Shown here: positions 18,815 through 27,290 of the stretch, one piece after another
Position numbering within the stretch: the stretch's first letter is position 1
Layout of the letters: the number at the start of each line of letters is the position of its first letter
Source: Streptococcus parasanguinis
Lineage (GTDB): Bacteria; Bacillota; Bacilli; Lactobacillales; Streptococcaceae
Direction: 5' to 3'
Assembly: GCF_901875555.1 (NCBI RefSeq)
Contig: NZ_CABFMD010000001.1
Coordinates: forward strand, 1 to 64,000
Length of the DNA stretch: 64,000 bases
Notes under the pieces: generated by a model
What the model was told of the DNA's origin: nothing
Database searches by the model: none
What the model saw: only the letters and a program-made list of their open reading frames with translations
Translations under genes and position numbers: made by a program

Positions 18815-18832
18815 ATGTTAATAATATCACAA
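18815..18832 (-). promoter_or_regulatory. Rex-like operator upstream of adhP
   Basis: Minus strand TTGTGATATTATTAACAT agrees with the streptococcal Rex consensus TTGTKAWWWWWTTMACAA in all but the last base. Rex is the NADH-sensing repressor that controls alcohol dehydrogenases in streptococci. The site lies about 65 bp before the start codon. A weaker cre-like half-site (TTGAAAACGCTT) is at 18793-18804. Confidence 0.65.
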
Positions 18833-18911
18833 ACTATTAGGGAGAGCAATAAAAAAAATGGAAAAAAAGGGAAGGAAATGTTAACCGCTTAAGAATTTGA
18901 AGGACAAAAGA

Positions 18912-19083
18912 GAGTGGGACAGAAATTGGTCATTCGTTAGAATTCGATTTCGTTGTCCCACTTCCGCACAGTTGAGCAGGGCTGTAAAAGCTGATGAAAT
19001 CAGCGTAGTAGAGCCCACTCAACCACTGCGTCTTGCTCGACAATCAAAAAACAAGAAGAGGCTAGGACTTTTGTCCCAGCCTC
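18912..19083 (+). repeat. 172-bp interspersed repeat, copy A
   Basis: This element begins GAGTGGGACAGAAA and ends TTTTGTCCCAGCCTC, which form imperfect terminal inverted repeats. It is nearly the reverse complement of 48874-49044, with roughly nine of ten bases equal by eye. It holds no coding frame. Its right end folds as GAGGCTAGGAC/GTCCCAGCCTC and can act as a terminator for the flanking minus-strand gene that ends at 19088. Similar elements occur between streptococcal genes; I do not know a settled name. Confidence 0.85.
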
Positions 19084-19087
19084 TGGA

Positions 19088-19903
19088 TCAGTCTATGAAC
19101 AATTCTCTTAATTGGCGTGCGACACCGTCTTCGTCGTTTGTGTAGTTTGTTATGAAATCTGCATAGGGAAGTAAGACTGAACTCGCATTTTTCATCGCGT
19201 ATCCACACCCAGCAAGAGCTAGCATGTCTGTGTCATTGTGCTCGTCTCCAAAAGCAATCAAATCCTTCCGATCCATATTGAGTTTATCCAGAAGGTAGGT
19301 CAGAGCTGATGCTTTGGTTACATTTTTAGGATTGCACTCCAAAATATTTAAGGGGCCACCCCAGGTATTGATGGATAAGTTGTAGTTATAATACCGATTC
19401 ATATCCTCTGCAAGAGCATATTTATCTTCAGCCTTTGTCTGAAAAAGAATGCAGTTTGGATCACTCGTTACCCTCTCTGAATGAAATTGATTTTCGGGCT
19501 GGAAAGCTTCAATTCCGAATAATTGAGGATCGGCAATCTGGTCATTAGGATCTGTTATAAAAAATTTATTACGGTATTCACCGGCAATGAAGTCTGCTTG
19601 GATGGCGTCACGATGGGCAACCATGTCTAGTAAATATTTTTTATCCAAGGTCAAACATTGTTCTTCGCTCCATTTTTTTCCAGGAAGGTGGGTAAGGGAG
19701 CCGTTGAAATTGATCATAGGGGTATCGAGTTCGAGTTCTTGGTAGTAGGTATGGGCCATGCGATAGGGACGGCCTGTTGTAATGATCACTTTATGTCCAA
19801 GGGCGCTAACTTTCTTTATGGTCTCAACAGTGAAGTCGCTTAATTGACTTTCTGAATTCAGGAGAGTGCCATCTAAATCCAGAGCAATTAGTTTCTTTTG
19901 CAT
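19088..19903 (-). CDS. Cof-type HAD-IIB phosphatase
   Basis: A cytosolic haloacid-dehalogenase-fold phosphatase that probably dephosphorylates small sugar- or flavin-type phosphates; the substrate is unknown. The 271-residue protein has motif I DLDGT with Asp9 and Asp11, motif II around ITTGRP, and motif IV GDEHNDTDML, with a large C2 cap between, as in Cof/YidA proteins. The ATG has GAAAGGA upstream. It is transcribed alone, divergent from the purine permease. Confidence 0.9.
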   Translation of the reverse strand: MQKKLIALDLDGTLLNSESQLSDFTVETIKKVSALGHKVIITTGRPYRMAHTYYQELELDTPMINFNGSLTHLPGKKWSEEQCLTLDKKYLLDMVAHRDAIQADFIAGEYRNKFFITDPNDQIADPQLFGIEAFQPENQFHSERVTSDPNCILFQTKAEDKYALAEDMNRYYNYNLSINTWGGPLNILECNPKNVTKASALTYLLDKLNMDRKDLIAFGDEHNDTDMLALAGCGYAMKNASSVLLPYADFITNYTNDEDGVARQLRELFID

Positions 19904-19988
19904 ATGTAGGTTCCTTTCGAGAAGAATGAGATCATTATATCAGAAAATAAGAAAAACTGCTTGAAAATAAAGAGAGAAGGAGAATTTC

Positions 19989-20017
19989 TTGAAATCCGAA
20001 ATATATTTTGATAAAAT
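19989..20017 (+). promoter_or_regulatory. Promoter of the purine permease
   Basis: -35 TTGAAA (19989-19994), 17-bp spacer, -10 TAAAAT (20012-20017). The leader to the chosen ATG is about 54 bases; I recognise no riboswitch in it. Confidence 0.65.
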
Positions 20018-20077
20018 AGAAATAACGTTCGCAAATTGATTGGGAGCGAGAATGATGAAAAAGGAGTTTTTTCTGAA

Positions 20078-21499
20078 ATGGATAAATTTTTTAAACTTTC
20101 AGAACATGGAACCACTGTTCGAACAGAGGTTCTTGCTGGTTTGACAACCTTTTTTGCGATGAGTTATATCCTCTTCGTAAATCCGCAAATGTTGTCACAA
20201 ACAGGAATGCCAGCTCAAGGGGTCTTTCTTGCAACGATTATTGGATCGGTTGTTGGTACCTTGATGATGGCCTTTTATGCTAATTTGCCATATGCTCAAG
20301 CGCCAGGAATGGGCTTGAATGCCTTCTTTACCTTCACTGTTGTGTTTGGAATGGGCTATACGTGGCAAGAAGCCTTGGGAATGGTCTTTATTTGTGGTGT
20401 GATTTCATTGATCATCACCTTGACAAAGGTGCGTAAGATGATTATCGAGTCGATTCCAACAGCCCTTCGTTCAGCGATTTCAGCTGGGATTGGAATTTTC
20501 TTGGCCTATGTAGGAATCAAAAATGCCGGATTTTTGAAATTCACGATTGACCCTCATACCTACACCGTTGTTGGGAAGGGAGCGGACCAAGCCAATGCGA
20601 CGATTGCGGCCAATGCAGCAGCAGTTCCAGGTTTGGTGGACTTTAATAATCCGGCGGTACTTTTAGCTCTGGCAGGTCTAGCGATTACCATTTTCTTCGT
20701 CGTGAAGGGAGTCAAGGGAGGGATTATCCTTTCCATCTTCGCAACGACTGTTTTGGGGATTCTAGTCCATGTCGTAGATGTGTCGAAAATCGACTTCGCA
20801 AGTACCCATCTAGGAGCTGCTTTTAATGACTTGGGTACCATCTTTGGTCAAGCCTTGGGATCAAAAGGATTGGGTTCTTTGATTTCCAATACGTCTCGTT
20901 TACCTGAGACCTTGATGGCCATTTTGGCCTTCTCTTTGACCGATATTTTTGATACGATCGGAACTCTTATCGGTACGGGTGAAAAAGTTGGAATCATCGC
21001 GACAAGTGGTGAAAATCATGAGTCAGTTAAATTGGATAAGGCTCTTTACTCTGATTTGGTGGCAACTTCAGTAGGTGCCATTGCTGGTACTTCAAACGTG
21101 ACAACTTATATTGAATCTGCAGCAGGTATTGGTGCTGGTGGTCGTACTGGTTTGACAGCTCTAGTGGTTGCAATCTGTTTCGCTATTTCAAGTATCTTTA
21201 GTCCTTTGTTGGCTATTGTCCCAACAGCTGCCACTGCCCCAATTCTGATTGTTGTGGGGATCATGATGTTAAGTGGTTTGAAAAATATCCATTGGGAAGA
21301 TATGTCAGAAGCGATTCCTGCTTTCTTCACATCGATCTTTATGGGCTTCAGTTATTCTATCACACAAGGGATTGCGGCTGGATTTATCACCTATAGCTTT
21401 GTAAAAGTGGTGAAAGGGGAAGCAAAAGACGTGCATAGCATGATTTGGATCCTAGATGTTCTCTTTATCTTAAACTACGTGAGCATGGCTTTGAATTAA
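20078..21499 (+). CDS. NCS2-family purine (guanine/hypoxanthine) permease
   Basis: A membrane permease of the AzgA-like branch of NCS2 that takes up purine bases by proton symport. I start it at ATG 20078 (MDKFFKLSEHGTTVRTEVLAGLTTF), 11 bases after GGAG; an in-frame TTG at 20036 has no good ribosome site. The 473 residues contain about 12-14 membrane segments. The family motifs AQAPGMGLNAFFTF and the later FDTIGTLIGTGEKVG, TSNVTTYIESAAGIGAGGRTG are present. Uracil/xanthine transport is less likely because of the AzgA-type motifs. Confidence 0.9.
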   Translation: MDKFFKLSEHGTTVRTEVLAGLTTFFAMSYILFVNPQMLSQTGMPAQGVFLATIIGSVVGTLMMAFYANLPYAQAPGMGLNAFFTFTVVFGMGYTWQEALGMVFICGVISLIITLTKVRKMIIESIPTALRSAISAGIGIFLAYVGIKNAGFLKFTIDPHTYTVVGKGADQANATIAANAAAVPGLVDFNNPAVLLALAGLAITIFFVVKGVKGGIILSIFATTVLGILVHVVDVSKIDFASTHLGAAFNDLGTIFGQALGSKGLGSLISNTSRLPETLMAILAFSLTDIFDTIGTLIGTGEKVGIIATSGENHESVKLDKALYSDLVATSVGAIAGTSNVTTYIESAAGIGAGGRTGLTALVVAICFAISSIFSPLLAIVPTAATAPILIVVGIMMLSGLKNIHWEDMSEAIPAFFTSIFMGFSYSITQGIAAGFITYSFVKVVKGEAKDVHSMIWILDVLFILNYVSMALN

Positions 21500-21515
21500 G
21501 CAATAGAGAAAGTTA

Positions 21516-21549
21516 AAAAAGGAATGGGAGGTGTCTTCCATTCCTTTTT
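21516..21549 (+). terminator. Terminator of the purine permease
   Basis: Perfect 12-pair stem AAAAAGGAATGG/CCATTCCTTTTT with a ten-base loop, shortly after the stop codon. Confidence 0.85.
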
Positions 21550-21667
21550 GGATGGATAGACAGAGGGAATAAATGGGAGTATCTTCCGTTCTCCTTGATG
21601 TCTATGTCTCAAAAAGCAAACCTGAGTCGAACAATTTCTAAAAGAAAGAGCAGATTTTAAAAAAGTT

Positions 21668-21676
21668 TGGTATAAT
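21668..21676 (+). promoter_or_regulatory. Extended -10 promoter of tsaE
   Basis: TGGTATAAT (21668-21676) with no good -35. The predicted start of transcription, seven bases on, falls on the tsaE ATG at 21683, so the mRNA would lack a leader. Confidence 0.6.
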
Positions 21677-21682
21677 AGAGAA

Positions 21683-22138
21683 ATGATTAGTCACAATGAA
21701 ACGGAGCTGATTGCTCTAGGAAAACAGCTAGGAAAAGTCTTAGAAAAGCAAGATGTGATCATCTTATCAGGTGATCTAGGGGCAGGAAAAACAACCTTCA
21801 CCAAAGGGATTGCAAAGGGGTTAGGGATTGATCAGATGATTAAAAGTCCGACCTATACCATTGTTCGTGAATACGAAGGCCGCTTGCCTTTGTACCACTT
21901 GGATGTTTACCGGATTGGGAATGATCCAGATTCGATTGATTTAGATGATTTTCTATTTGGAGATGGTGCTACCATTATTGAATGGGGAGAGTTGATTGAG
22001 CCGAGTCTCTCGGATGCTTATCTTAAAATTTTTATCCGAAAATTGGAAGATGGGCGAGAGTTGGCTTTTGAGGCTCATGGAGCTCGTGCAGAAGCTTTAC
22101 TAGCATCCTTTGAGCAGGTGGAAAAAACCGATGACTAA
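21683..22138 (+). CDS. tsaE: TsaE, tRNA threonylcarbamoyladenosine biosynthesis ATPase
   Basis: TsaE is the ATPase that supports TsaB/TsaD in making t6A37 on ANN-decoding tRNAs. The 151-residue protein has the P-loop GDLGAGKTT (30-38) and the family segments KSPTYTIVREYEG, YHLDVYR and IIEWGE. No ribosome-binding site precedes the ATG, and the promoter -10 ends only six bases before it. The gene overlaps the following acetyltransferase by eight bases. Confidence 0.93.
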   Translation: MISHNETELIALGKQLGKVLEKQDVIILSGDLGAGKTTFTKGIAKGLGIDQMIKSPTYTIVREYEGRLPLYHLDVYRIGNDPDSIDLDDFLFGDGATIIEWGELIEPSLSDAYLKIFIRKLEDGRELAFEAHGARAEALLASFEQVEKTDD

Positions 22139-22661
22139 GGAAAAGGAAGTGACATTAGAAATTCGGCAAGCTGACAGTGCAGACGCGGCTCTTGTCGCTG
22201 ATTTCTTAAATCAAGTTGGGAAAGAGTCAGATTATATGACGCTAGATGAAGCTGGGATTGGCATGTCTCAAGCAGACATGGAGCAATTTCTAATGGTGCA
22301 AGAGATGGCGGAAAGCCGGATTTGTCTCTTGCTATTTCTAGATCAGGAACTGGCAGCTTTGTTAAATATCACTGCGGCTTCTCAACGGTCCATTCAGCAT
22401 ATTGGTGATGTCTTTATTGTGGTTCAAAAAGATTATTGGAATCAAGGGCTTGGACAGATCTTACTAGAAGAAGGAATCGAGTGGGCGCACTCGACCGGTG
22501 TTCTTAGGAAACTAGTCTTGAATGTCCAAGTGCGCAATGAACGGGCTGTTCACCTATATAAAAAGTTAGGTTTTGAGATCGAAGGTTGTCAAGCTCGTGG
22601 AGCTTGTTCAGCTGAAGGAGAATTCTTAGATGTTTACCTTATGGGGAAACTGATAGATTAG
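22131..22661 (+). CDS. GNAT-family N-acetyltransferase
   Basis: A cytosolic acetyl-CoA-dependent transferase of unknown substrate. I start it at ATG 22131 with GGTGG upstream, overlapping tsaE; 176 residues. The acetyl-CoA-binding stretch reads VQKDYWNQGLGQILLEEGIEWA (cut to its key part Q/R-x-x-G-L-G) and the C-terminal NERAVHLYKKLGFEIEG is the usual GNAT beta-alpha end. The tsaE-GNAT-LCP order is also found in pneumococcus. RimI-like protein acetylation is possible but unproven. Confidence 0.85.
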   Translation: MTKEKEVTLEIRQADSADAALVADFLNQVGKESDYMTLDEAGIGMSQADMEQFLMVQEMAESRICLLLFLDQELAALLNITAASQRSIQHIGDVFIVVQKDYWNQGLGQILLEEGIEWAHSTGVLRKLVLNVQVRNERAVHLYKKLGFEIEGCQARGACSAEGEFLDVYLMGKLID

Positions 22662-22674
22662 AGAGAGATTCTAT

Positions 22675-23868
22675 ATGGTAAAAAAAATTATTTTAATGTT
22701 TTTGAGCTTATTGACAGTAACAGTGATTGGGATTGGGGCCTATGGCCTTACTATCCTCAATCAAACAACGGGGACTCTCAGTAAGACCTATAAGGGCTTT
22801 GGGAATGAGACCAATGTCATTGCAGAAAATAAACCCATGACCATTCTTTTAATGGGGGTTGATACCGGAAATGGTTCGCGAGAAGATCCTTGGGCGGGAA
22901 ATAGTGATACCATGATTCTAGTGACGGTCAATCCTCGTACCAAAGAAACGACTATGACAAGCCTAGAAAGAGATATTTTAACCAATGTTAGCTCGGATGG
23001 TCAAACAGTGCAAGAAAAATTAAATGCTGCCTATGCTCAAGGTGGCGCTAAACTTGCCATTAAGACCATTCAGGATCTCTTAAATATTCATATTGACCGC
23101 TATGTTATGATCAATATGAAGGGGCTCATCCAATTGGTTGACAAAATTGGAGGGATCACGGTCAATAATCCCTTTGATTTTGACATCTCCATTGAAGAAA
23201 ATGAGCCGGAGTACACGGCTAAGATTGCACCAGGACGTCATGAGATTAATGGGGAACAAGCGCTGGTTTATTCACGGATGCGGTATCAGGATCCAGAAGG
23301 GGATTATGGGCGTCAGAAGCGTCAACGTGAAGTGATCAAAAAAATTGTGGAGAAGGTCTTGAGCTTGAATAGCTTAAGTCATTATAAGGGGATTATTGAT
23401 TCTGTTAGTGACAATATGCAAACCAATATTTCCTTAGACAGCAATAGTCTTCTTCAATTGTTGGGCTACAAGGATGCACTTTCTACCATCCATCAATACC
23501 AGCTAAAAGGGGAAGATGCTACCTTAGCAGATGGCGGAAGTTATCAGATTGTCACTTCGAAACATATTTTAAAAATACAAAATATCATCCGCAAAGCTTT
23601 AGGAAAGAAAGAAATTAAAACACTGAAAACCAATGCTTACTTATTGGATGGAGACGAAGAGTTGAAGAATGCTTCTTCTCAAAATGATGCGCCAGCGGCA
23701 GCATCTGAGGAAGCACCTGTTTACCAAGAGTTTAACCAACTACCAGTTGTTCCATCGACCCAGGATACGGGAGTGGTGACGCCTCAAAGTTCGGTCGCAC
23801 CAGTGACACCAGTTGCTCCAGCAGCAACAGAGTCGAGCAGTGTGACACCTACGGTACCTTCAGAATAA
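22675..23868 (+). CDS. LytR-CpsA-Psr (LCP) family cell-wall polymer ligase
   Basis: LCP enzymes attach anionic polymers (teichoic acid, capsule, rhamnose polymers) to peptidoglycan at the outer membrane face. The 397-residue protein has a short cytoplasmic start, one membrane helix (about 3-28), and an extracellular LCP domain with LLMGVDTGN, NSDTMILVTVNP and the catalytic arginine region RMRYQDPEGDYGRQKRQREVI (key residues R, D, R, R). Residues after about 340 form a Pro/Ser/Thr/Val-rich tail. Last gene of the tsaE operon, ended by a terminator. Confidence 0.93.
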   Translation: MVKKIILMFLSLLTVTVIGIGAYGLTILNQTTGTLSKTYKGFGNETNVIAENKPMTILLMGVDTGNGSREDPWAGNSDTMILVTVNPRTKETTMTSLERDILTNVSSDGQTVQEKLNAAYAQGGAKLAIKTIQDLLNIHIDRYVMINMKGLIQLVDKIGGITVNNPFDFDISIEENEPEYTAKIAPGRHEINGEQALVYSRMRYQDPEGDYGRQKRQREVIKKIVEKVLSLNSLSHYKGIIDSVSDNMQTNISLDSNSLLQLLGYKDALSTIHQYQLKGEDATLADGGSYQIVTSKHILKIQNIIRKALGKKEIKTLKTNAYLLDGDEELKNASSQNDAPAAASEEAPVYQEFNQLPVVPSTQDTGVVTPQSSVAPVTPVAPAATESSSVTPTVPSE

Positions 23869-23869
23869 G

Positions 23870-23901
23870 AAAAAACGATTGAGTTTTCTCAATCGTTTTT
23901 A
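23870..23901. terminator. Bidirectional terminator between the LCP gene and a minus-strand gene
   Basis: Stem AAAACGATTGAG/CTCAATCGTTTT with a TTTT loop and T/A runs on both sides. It ends the LCP operon and the converging transcript; it overlaps the last codons of the gene at 23889. Confidence 0.85.
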
Positions 23902-24179
23902 CTTGGTTGCCAGATGTCTTGAATTTCTTTTAGAGAGGCTGTTGCTTGTTGACGAAACAGTTTGGTCTTGTATTGGAAATCGGTTACCAATTCTTGAAGA
24001 TTGGTCTTTTGGTCTTGGATAATATCTAGATTACGTTGGATTTTTGCTAGGTTATCTTGAATGCCCTTAACCAATTGGCTGGATTCAGTCACCTCAGTTT
24101 TGATTTCTTTGCGGTTTTTAACCAGGTGGTAGCTAATGCTAGCTCCTGTTGCAAACCAAAAGAGATTTTTGAGTTTCAT
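23889..24179 (-). CDS. Small membrane-anchored coiled-coil protein, unknown function
   Basis: The 96-residue protein has a short N-terminal hydrophobic segment (LFWFATGASISYHLV) and then a long charged, heptad-rich region (about 25-85), so it is probably a membrane-tethered coiled coil, similar in layout to YtxH/DUF-type small proteins. AAGGAG precedes the ATG. It follows the HIT gene after 11 bases in the same operon, a pairing also seen in pneumococcus. I do not assign a function. Confidence 0.75.
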   Translation of the reverse strand: MKLKNLFWFATGASISYHLVKNRKEIKTEVTESSQLVKGIQDNLAKIQRNLDIIQDQKTNLQELVTDFQYKTKLFRQQATASLKEIQDIWQPSKND

Positions 24180-24190
24180 ATTGTCTCCTT

Positions 24191-24604
24191 TTAGCTGTTT
24201 TTGATGGTTTCTGCGAGAATTGCTAATCGTTCAAAATTAGGTTCGTGTTCAGTAAATGAAATGGCCAGTTCATCTTGAGCGGAATAGCGAGGGATAATGT
24301 GGACATGGGTGTGAAAAACGGTTTGTCCAGAAACTTCTTCCATGTTGCTGATGATATTCATTCCCTTGGCTTGGGTAGCAACTTCTACTTTTTTAGCAAC
24401 TTTAGAGACACGTGCAAACAGTTGAGCTGTGGTGGTTTCGTCCATATCTAAGAGGTTACGAGCGTGTTTTTTTGGAATGACTAACGTATGACCAGGAGTA
24501 ACCTGAGAGATGTCCAAAAATGCGAGGACCTCCTCGTCCTCATAGACTTTGGATGAAGGAATGTCGCCAGCTACAATCTTACAAAAAATACAATCATCAA
24601 CCAT
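24191..24604 (-). CDS. hit: HIT-family nucleotide hydrolase
   Basis: HIT proteins of this branch hydrolyse nucleoside phosphoramidates and dinucleotide by-products. The 137-residue protein has the histidine triad His98-His100-His102 (FHTHVHIIP) with His100 as expected nucleophile, and N-terminal Cys6 and Cys... in DCIFCKI. GAGGTG precedes the ATG. It is divergent from ecsA with overlapping promoters (see 24634). Confidence 0.93.
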   Translation of the reverse strand: MVDDCIFCKIVAGDIPSSKVYEDEEVLAFLDISQVTPGHTLVIPKKHARNLLDMDETTTAQLFARVSKVAKKVEVATQAKGMNIISNMEEVSGQTVFHTHVHIIPRYSAQDELAISFTEHEPNFERLAILAETIKNS

Positions 24605-24630
24605 AAATACACCTCATTTAGACTAAATTT

Positions 24631-24656
24631 TGTTATAATATAAGAACATTATACCA
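24631..24656. promoter_or_regulatory. Overlapping divergent promoters of hit and ecsA
   Basis: Plus strand extended -10 TGTTATAAT (24631-24639) serves ecsA. Minus strand extended -10 TGGTATAAT (24656-24648) serves hit. The two -10 boxes are only eight bases apart and face each other, so the two polymerases could not be bound at once. Confidence 0.65.
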
Positions 24657-24671
24657 GAAATCGGAGAAAAT

Positions 24672-25403
24672 ATGTTAGAAATCAACAAGTTGACAGGGGG
24701 CTATGTCAACATCCCTGTCCTGACAGAGGTGAGTTTTTCAGTTCCGGATGGCCAACTGATTGGTTTGATTGGACTAAATGGAGCTGGGAAGTCAACCACG
24801 ATTAATGAAATTATTGGTCTATTGCATCCTTATGCTGGGGAGGTACGGATTGATGGTCTTAGTCTGCCAGAAGCTCCAACGGAATACCGCAAGAAGATTG
24901 GTTATATTCCAGAAACCCCTAGTCTTTATGAAGAATTAACCCTGAGAGAGCATATCGAGACCGTAGCTATGGCCTATGATTTAAATATGGATCAGGTCAT
25001 GGTGCGCGTCCAGCCTTTGTTGGAACGATTTCGTTTGGCTGAAAAATTAGATTGGTTTCCGACCCAGTTTTCAAAGGGGATGAAGCAGAAGGTCATGATT
25101 ATTTGCGCTTATGCAGTAGATCCAAGTCTTTATATTGTCGATGAACCCTTTTTGGGATTGGATCCTGTTGCGATTGCAGATTTGATTCAGTTGTTGACAG
25201 ATGAAAAAGCAAAAGGAAAATCAATTTTGATGAGTACCCACGTTCTGGATTCAGCTGAAAAGATGTGTGATGGTTTTGTAATCCTCCATAAGGGTCAGAT
25301 CCGAGCACAAGGGACCTTGGACGAGCTGCGTTCAACTTTTGGGGATGAGCAAGCAAGTCTAAATGATATCTACATGACCTTGACAGAAGAGGAAACAGCA
25401 TGA
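24672..25403 (+). CDS. ecsA: EcsA, ABC transporter ATP-binding subunit
   Basis: EcsA drives the EcsAB exporter-like complex, linked in Bacillus to intramembrane protease RasP activity, secretion and competence. The 243-residue ATPase has Walker A GLNGAGKS (34-41), signature FSKGMKQK and Walker B IVDEPFLGLD, with switch His in STHV. GGAG precedes the ATG. It overlaps ecsB by four bases (ATGA). The exported or extracted substrate is not known. Confidence 0.9.
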   Translation: MLEINKLTGGYVNIPVLTEVSFSVPDGQLIGLIGLNGAGKSTTINEIIGLLHPYAGEVRIDGLSLPEAPTEYRKKIGYIPETPSLYEELTLREHIETVAMAYDLNMDQVMVRVQPLLERFRLAEKLDWFPTQFSKGMKQKVMIICAYAVDPSLYIVDEPFLGLDPVAIADLIQLLTDEKAKGKSILMSTHVLDSAEKMCDGFVILHKGQIRAQGTLDELRSTFGDEQASLNDIYMTLTEEETA

Positions 25404-26455
25404 AAGAGTTGATGAAAAAACGGCAACAAACGTTTCGAACTCAATGTGTAAAATATAGCCGCTATGTTCTCAATGATCATTTCGTCCTCTTTATGCTGAT
25501 TTTCATAGGATTTTTGGCGGTTCAATACAGCCAATTTTTGAAAGATCTACCCAAAGATCCAAGCCTGATCCGCTGGAGCCTCTTGATCGGTTTGCTCCTC
25601 TTGGTTCCGATCGGCTCCATTTCGACCTACCTAGAGAAGCCCGATGCCTTATTTCTTTTGGTAAAGGAAGAGGAAGTAAAAAGGTATATCAAAGGGCAGG
25701 CCAAGAAGTCTTTTGTCTTTTGGTTTTTGATTCAAAGTTTTGTCCTTCTGTTATTTGTGCCTCTTCTTCTGGCAACGGGGCTGGATAAACTTGCTATTAT
25801 AGCTTATATCCTTGTCTTAGGGGTGGCTAAAGGGGCTGTTTTTAGCTGGAAGGAAGCGCGCTTCTACCAGGATGGAAATTTGAATTGGACCTTAGCCATT
25901 GCTCGTGAGAATGCAAGGAAACAATTGATCCTTCGCTTCTTTGCCTTGTTTACAACGGTGAAAGGCATTACTAACAGTGTCAAAAGAAGAGCTTATTTGG
26001 ATGGTTTCTTGGGGCTTCTTCCCAAAACACATGGGAATACTTGGCTTCACTTATATATGCGCTCCTTCCTACGGAATGGGGATCTTTTCTCAATGACCCT
26101 ACGCCTCTTGGCTCTTTCCATTCTCGCTATCATCTTTATTCCTCAACCTCTAGTGGTGATTGCGCTTGTAGCCTTGCTCAATTACTTGGTTATTTTTCAA
26201 TTACTGGGGCTTTATAGTGCTTTTGATTACCAACCGTTGACCCTTCTTTTCCCGATGAAAAGGGGTAGTAAAAAGGCAGGGTTAAATAAAACGATTCAGC
26301 TATTAATGGTTATGATAACGGTGATAGAAGGGGGAATTGGCCTGGTCTTTATATCAGATAAAGTCCTGTTACTAGGCTTATTAGCTTATACAGTTGCTTT
26401 AACTCTGCTCTATCTTCCATTTAAAATGGCGCGCTTGGTTGACGAAAGTCGTTAA
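25400..26455 (+). CDS. ecsB: EcsB, ABC transporter membrane subunit
   Basis: The membrane partner of EcsA. The 351-residue protein has several hydrophobic stretches (about 32-50, 60-80, 105-150, 230-270, 290-345) separated by a basic cytoplasmic loop, as in the EcsB family. It starts within the ecsA stop. ccrZ follows after about 40 bases without a terminator. Confidence 0.88.
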   Translation: MKELMKKRQQTFRTQCVKYSRYVLNDHFVLFMLIFIGFLAVQYSQFLKDLPKDPSLIRWSLLIGLLLLVPIGSISTYLEKPDALFLLVKEEEVKRYIKGQAKKSFVFWFLIQSFVLLLFVPLLLATGLDKLAIIAYILVLGVAKGAVFSWKEARFYQDGNLNWTLAIARENARKQLILRFFALFTTVKGITNSVKRRAYLDGFLGLLPKTHGNTWLHLYMRSFLRNGDLFSMTLRLLALSILAIIFIPQPLVVIALVALLNYLVIFQLLGLYSAFDYQPLTLLFPMKRGSKKAGLNKTIQLLMVMITVIEGGIGLVFISDKVLLLGLLAYTVALTLLYLPFKMARLVDESR

Positions 26456-26495
26456 AATTAGTAAAATAGATTGGAAACTTTTTACGGAGGAAAAG

Positions 26496-27290
26496 ATGGA
26501 CTCGAATGAAAAAGAGCTAAGTCTCACCCCAATTCCTGGGAAGAGTGGGAAGGCCTACATGGGGACCTACCCAGATGGTGGGCGCGTTTTTGTAAAAATG
26601 AATACGACCCCAATCCTTGCGGGTCTAGCAAAAGAACAGATTGCTCCTCAATTGTTATGGAGTCGACGTTTACCAGATGGAAATGTGATGAGTGCCCAAG
26701 AATGGTTGAATGGGGAGATTCTCACGCCAAATGGAATGTCAAAAAAACAAGTGGTCAATATTTTAACGAGATTGCACCGTTCTAGACCTTTGATGACCCA
26801 ATTAAAGAAACTTGGGTATCCGGTGGAATCTCCTTTAGAGTTACTCAATTCTTGGAGTAACCGGTTGCCCATTGCCCTACGTCAGAACCACTACATCCAA
26901 TCAGTCGTAAAGAATTTACGTAAGACAGTGCCAGCTTTTCGGGAGGATTATGCGACGATCGTCCATGGGGATGTCCGTCATAGTAACTGGATTGAGACAG
27001 AGAGCGGCTTGATTTATTTAGTCGATTGGGATTCCGTTCGTTTGACAGATCGGATGTTGGATGTAGCGCATATCTTGAGTCACTATATTCCAGATTCCAA
27101 TTGGCGCGATTGGTTAGGTTATTATGGTTACAAGTACAACCAAAAGGTGTTTGATAAACTCTATTGGTTTGGTCAATACTCCTTCTTGTGGCAAATTGCT
27201 AAATACTATGAAAATAATGATTTAGAAAATGTCAATCGCGAGATCTATGCTCTGCGCAATTTCCGGTTGAAATATGGAAAGGAAATATGA
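26496..27290 (+). CDS. ccrZ: CcrZ, choline-kinase-like cell-cycle regulator
   Basis: CcrZ in pneumococcus is a septal protein that couples division to DnaA-dependent replication. I start it at ATG 26496, six bases after GGAGG, giving 264 residues; an in-frame TTG at 26439 overlaps ecsB. The fold is that of an aminoglycoside/choline kinase: the catalytic loop VHGDVRHSN (Asp159, Asn164) and VDWDS (Asp177) match residues known to matter in the pneumococcal protein. It overlaps trmB (ATGA), the usual neighbour. The true phosphorylation substrate is not shown by the sequence. Confidence 0.92.
   Translation: MDSNEKELSLTPIPGKSGKAYMGTYPDGGRVFVKMNTTPILAGLAKEQIAPQLLWSRRLPDGNVMSAQEWLNGEILTPNGMSKKQVVNILTRLHRSRPLMTQLKKLGYPVESPLELLNSWSNRLPIALRQNHYIQSVVKNLRKTVPAFREDYATIVHGDVRHSNWIETESGLIYLVDWDSVRLTDRMLDVAHILSHYIPDSNWRDWLGYYGYKYNQKVFDKLYWFGQYSFLWQIAKYYENNDLENVNREIYALRNFRLKYGKEI

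Noticed and set aside
20018..20077. Purine riboswitch before the purine permease
   Set aside because: The leader is only about 54 bases and lacks the three-stem purine aptamer pattern.
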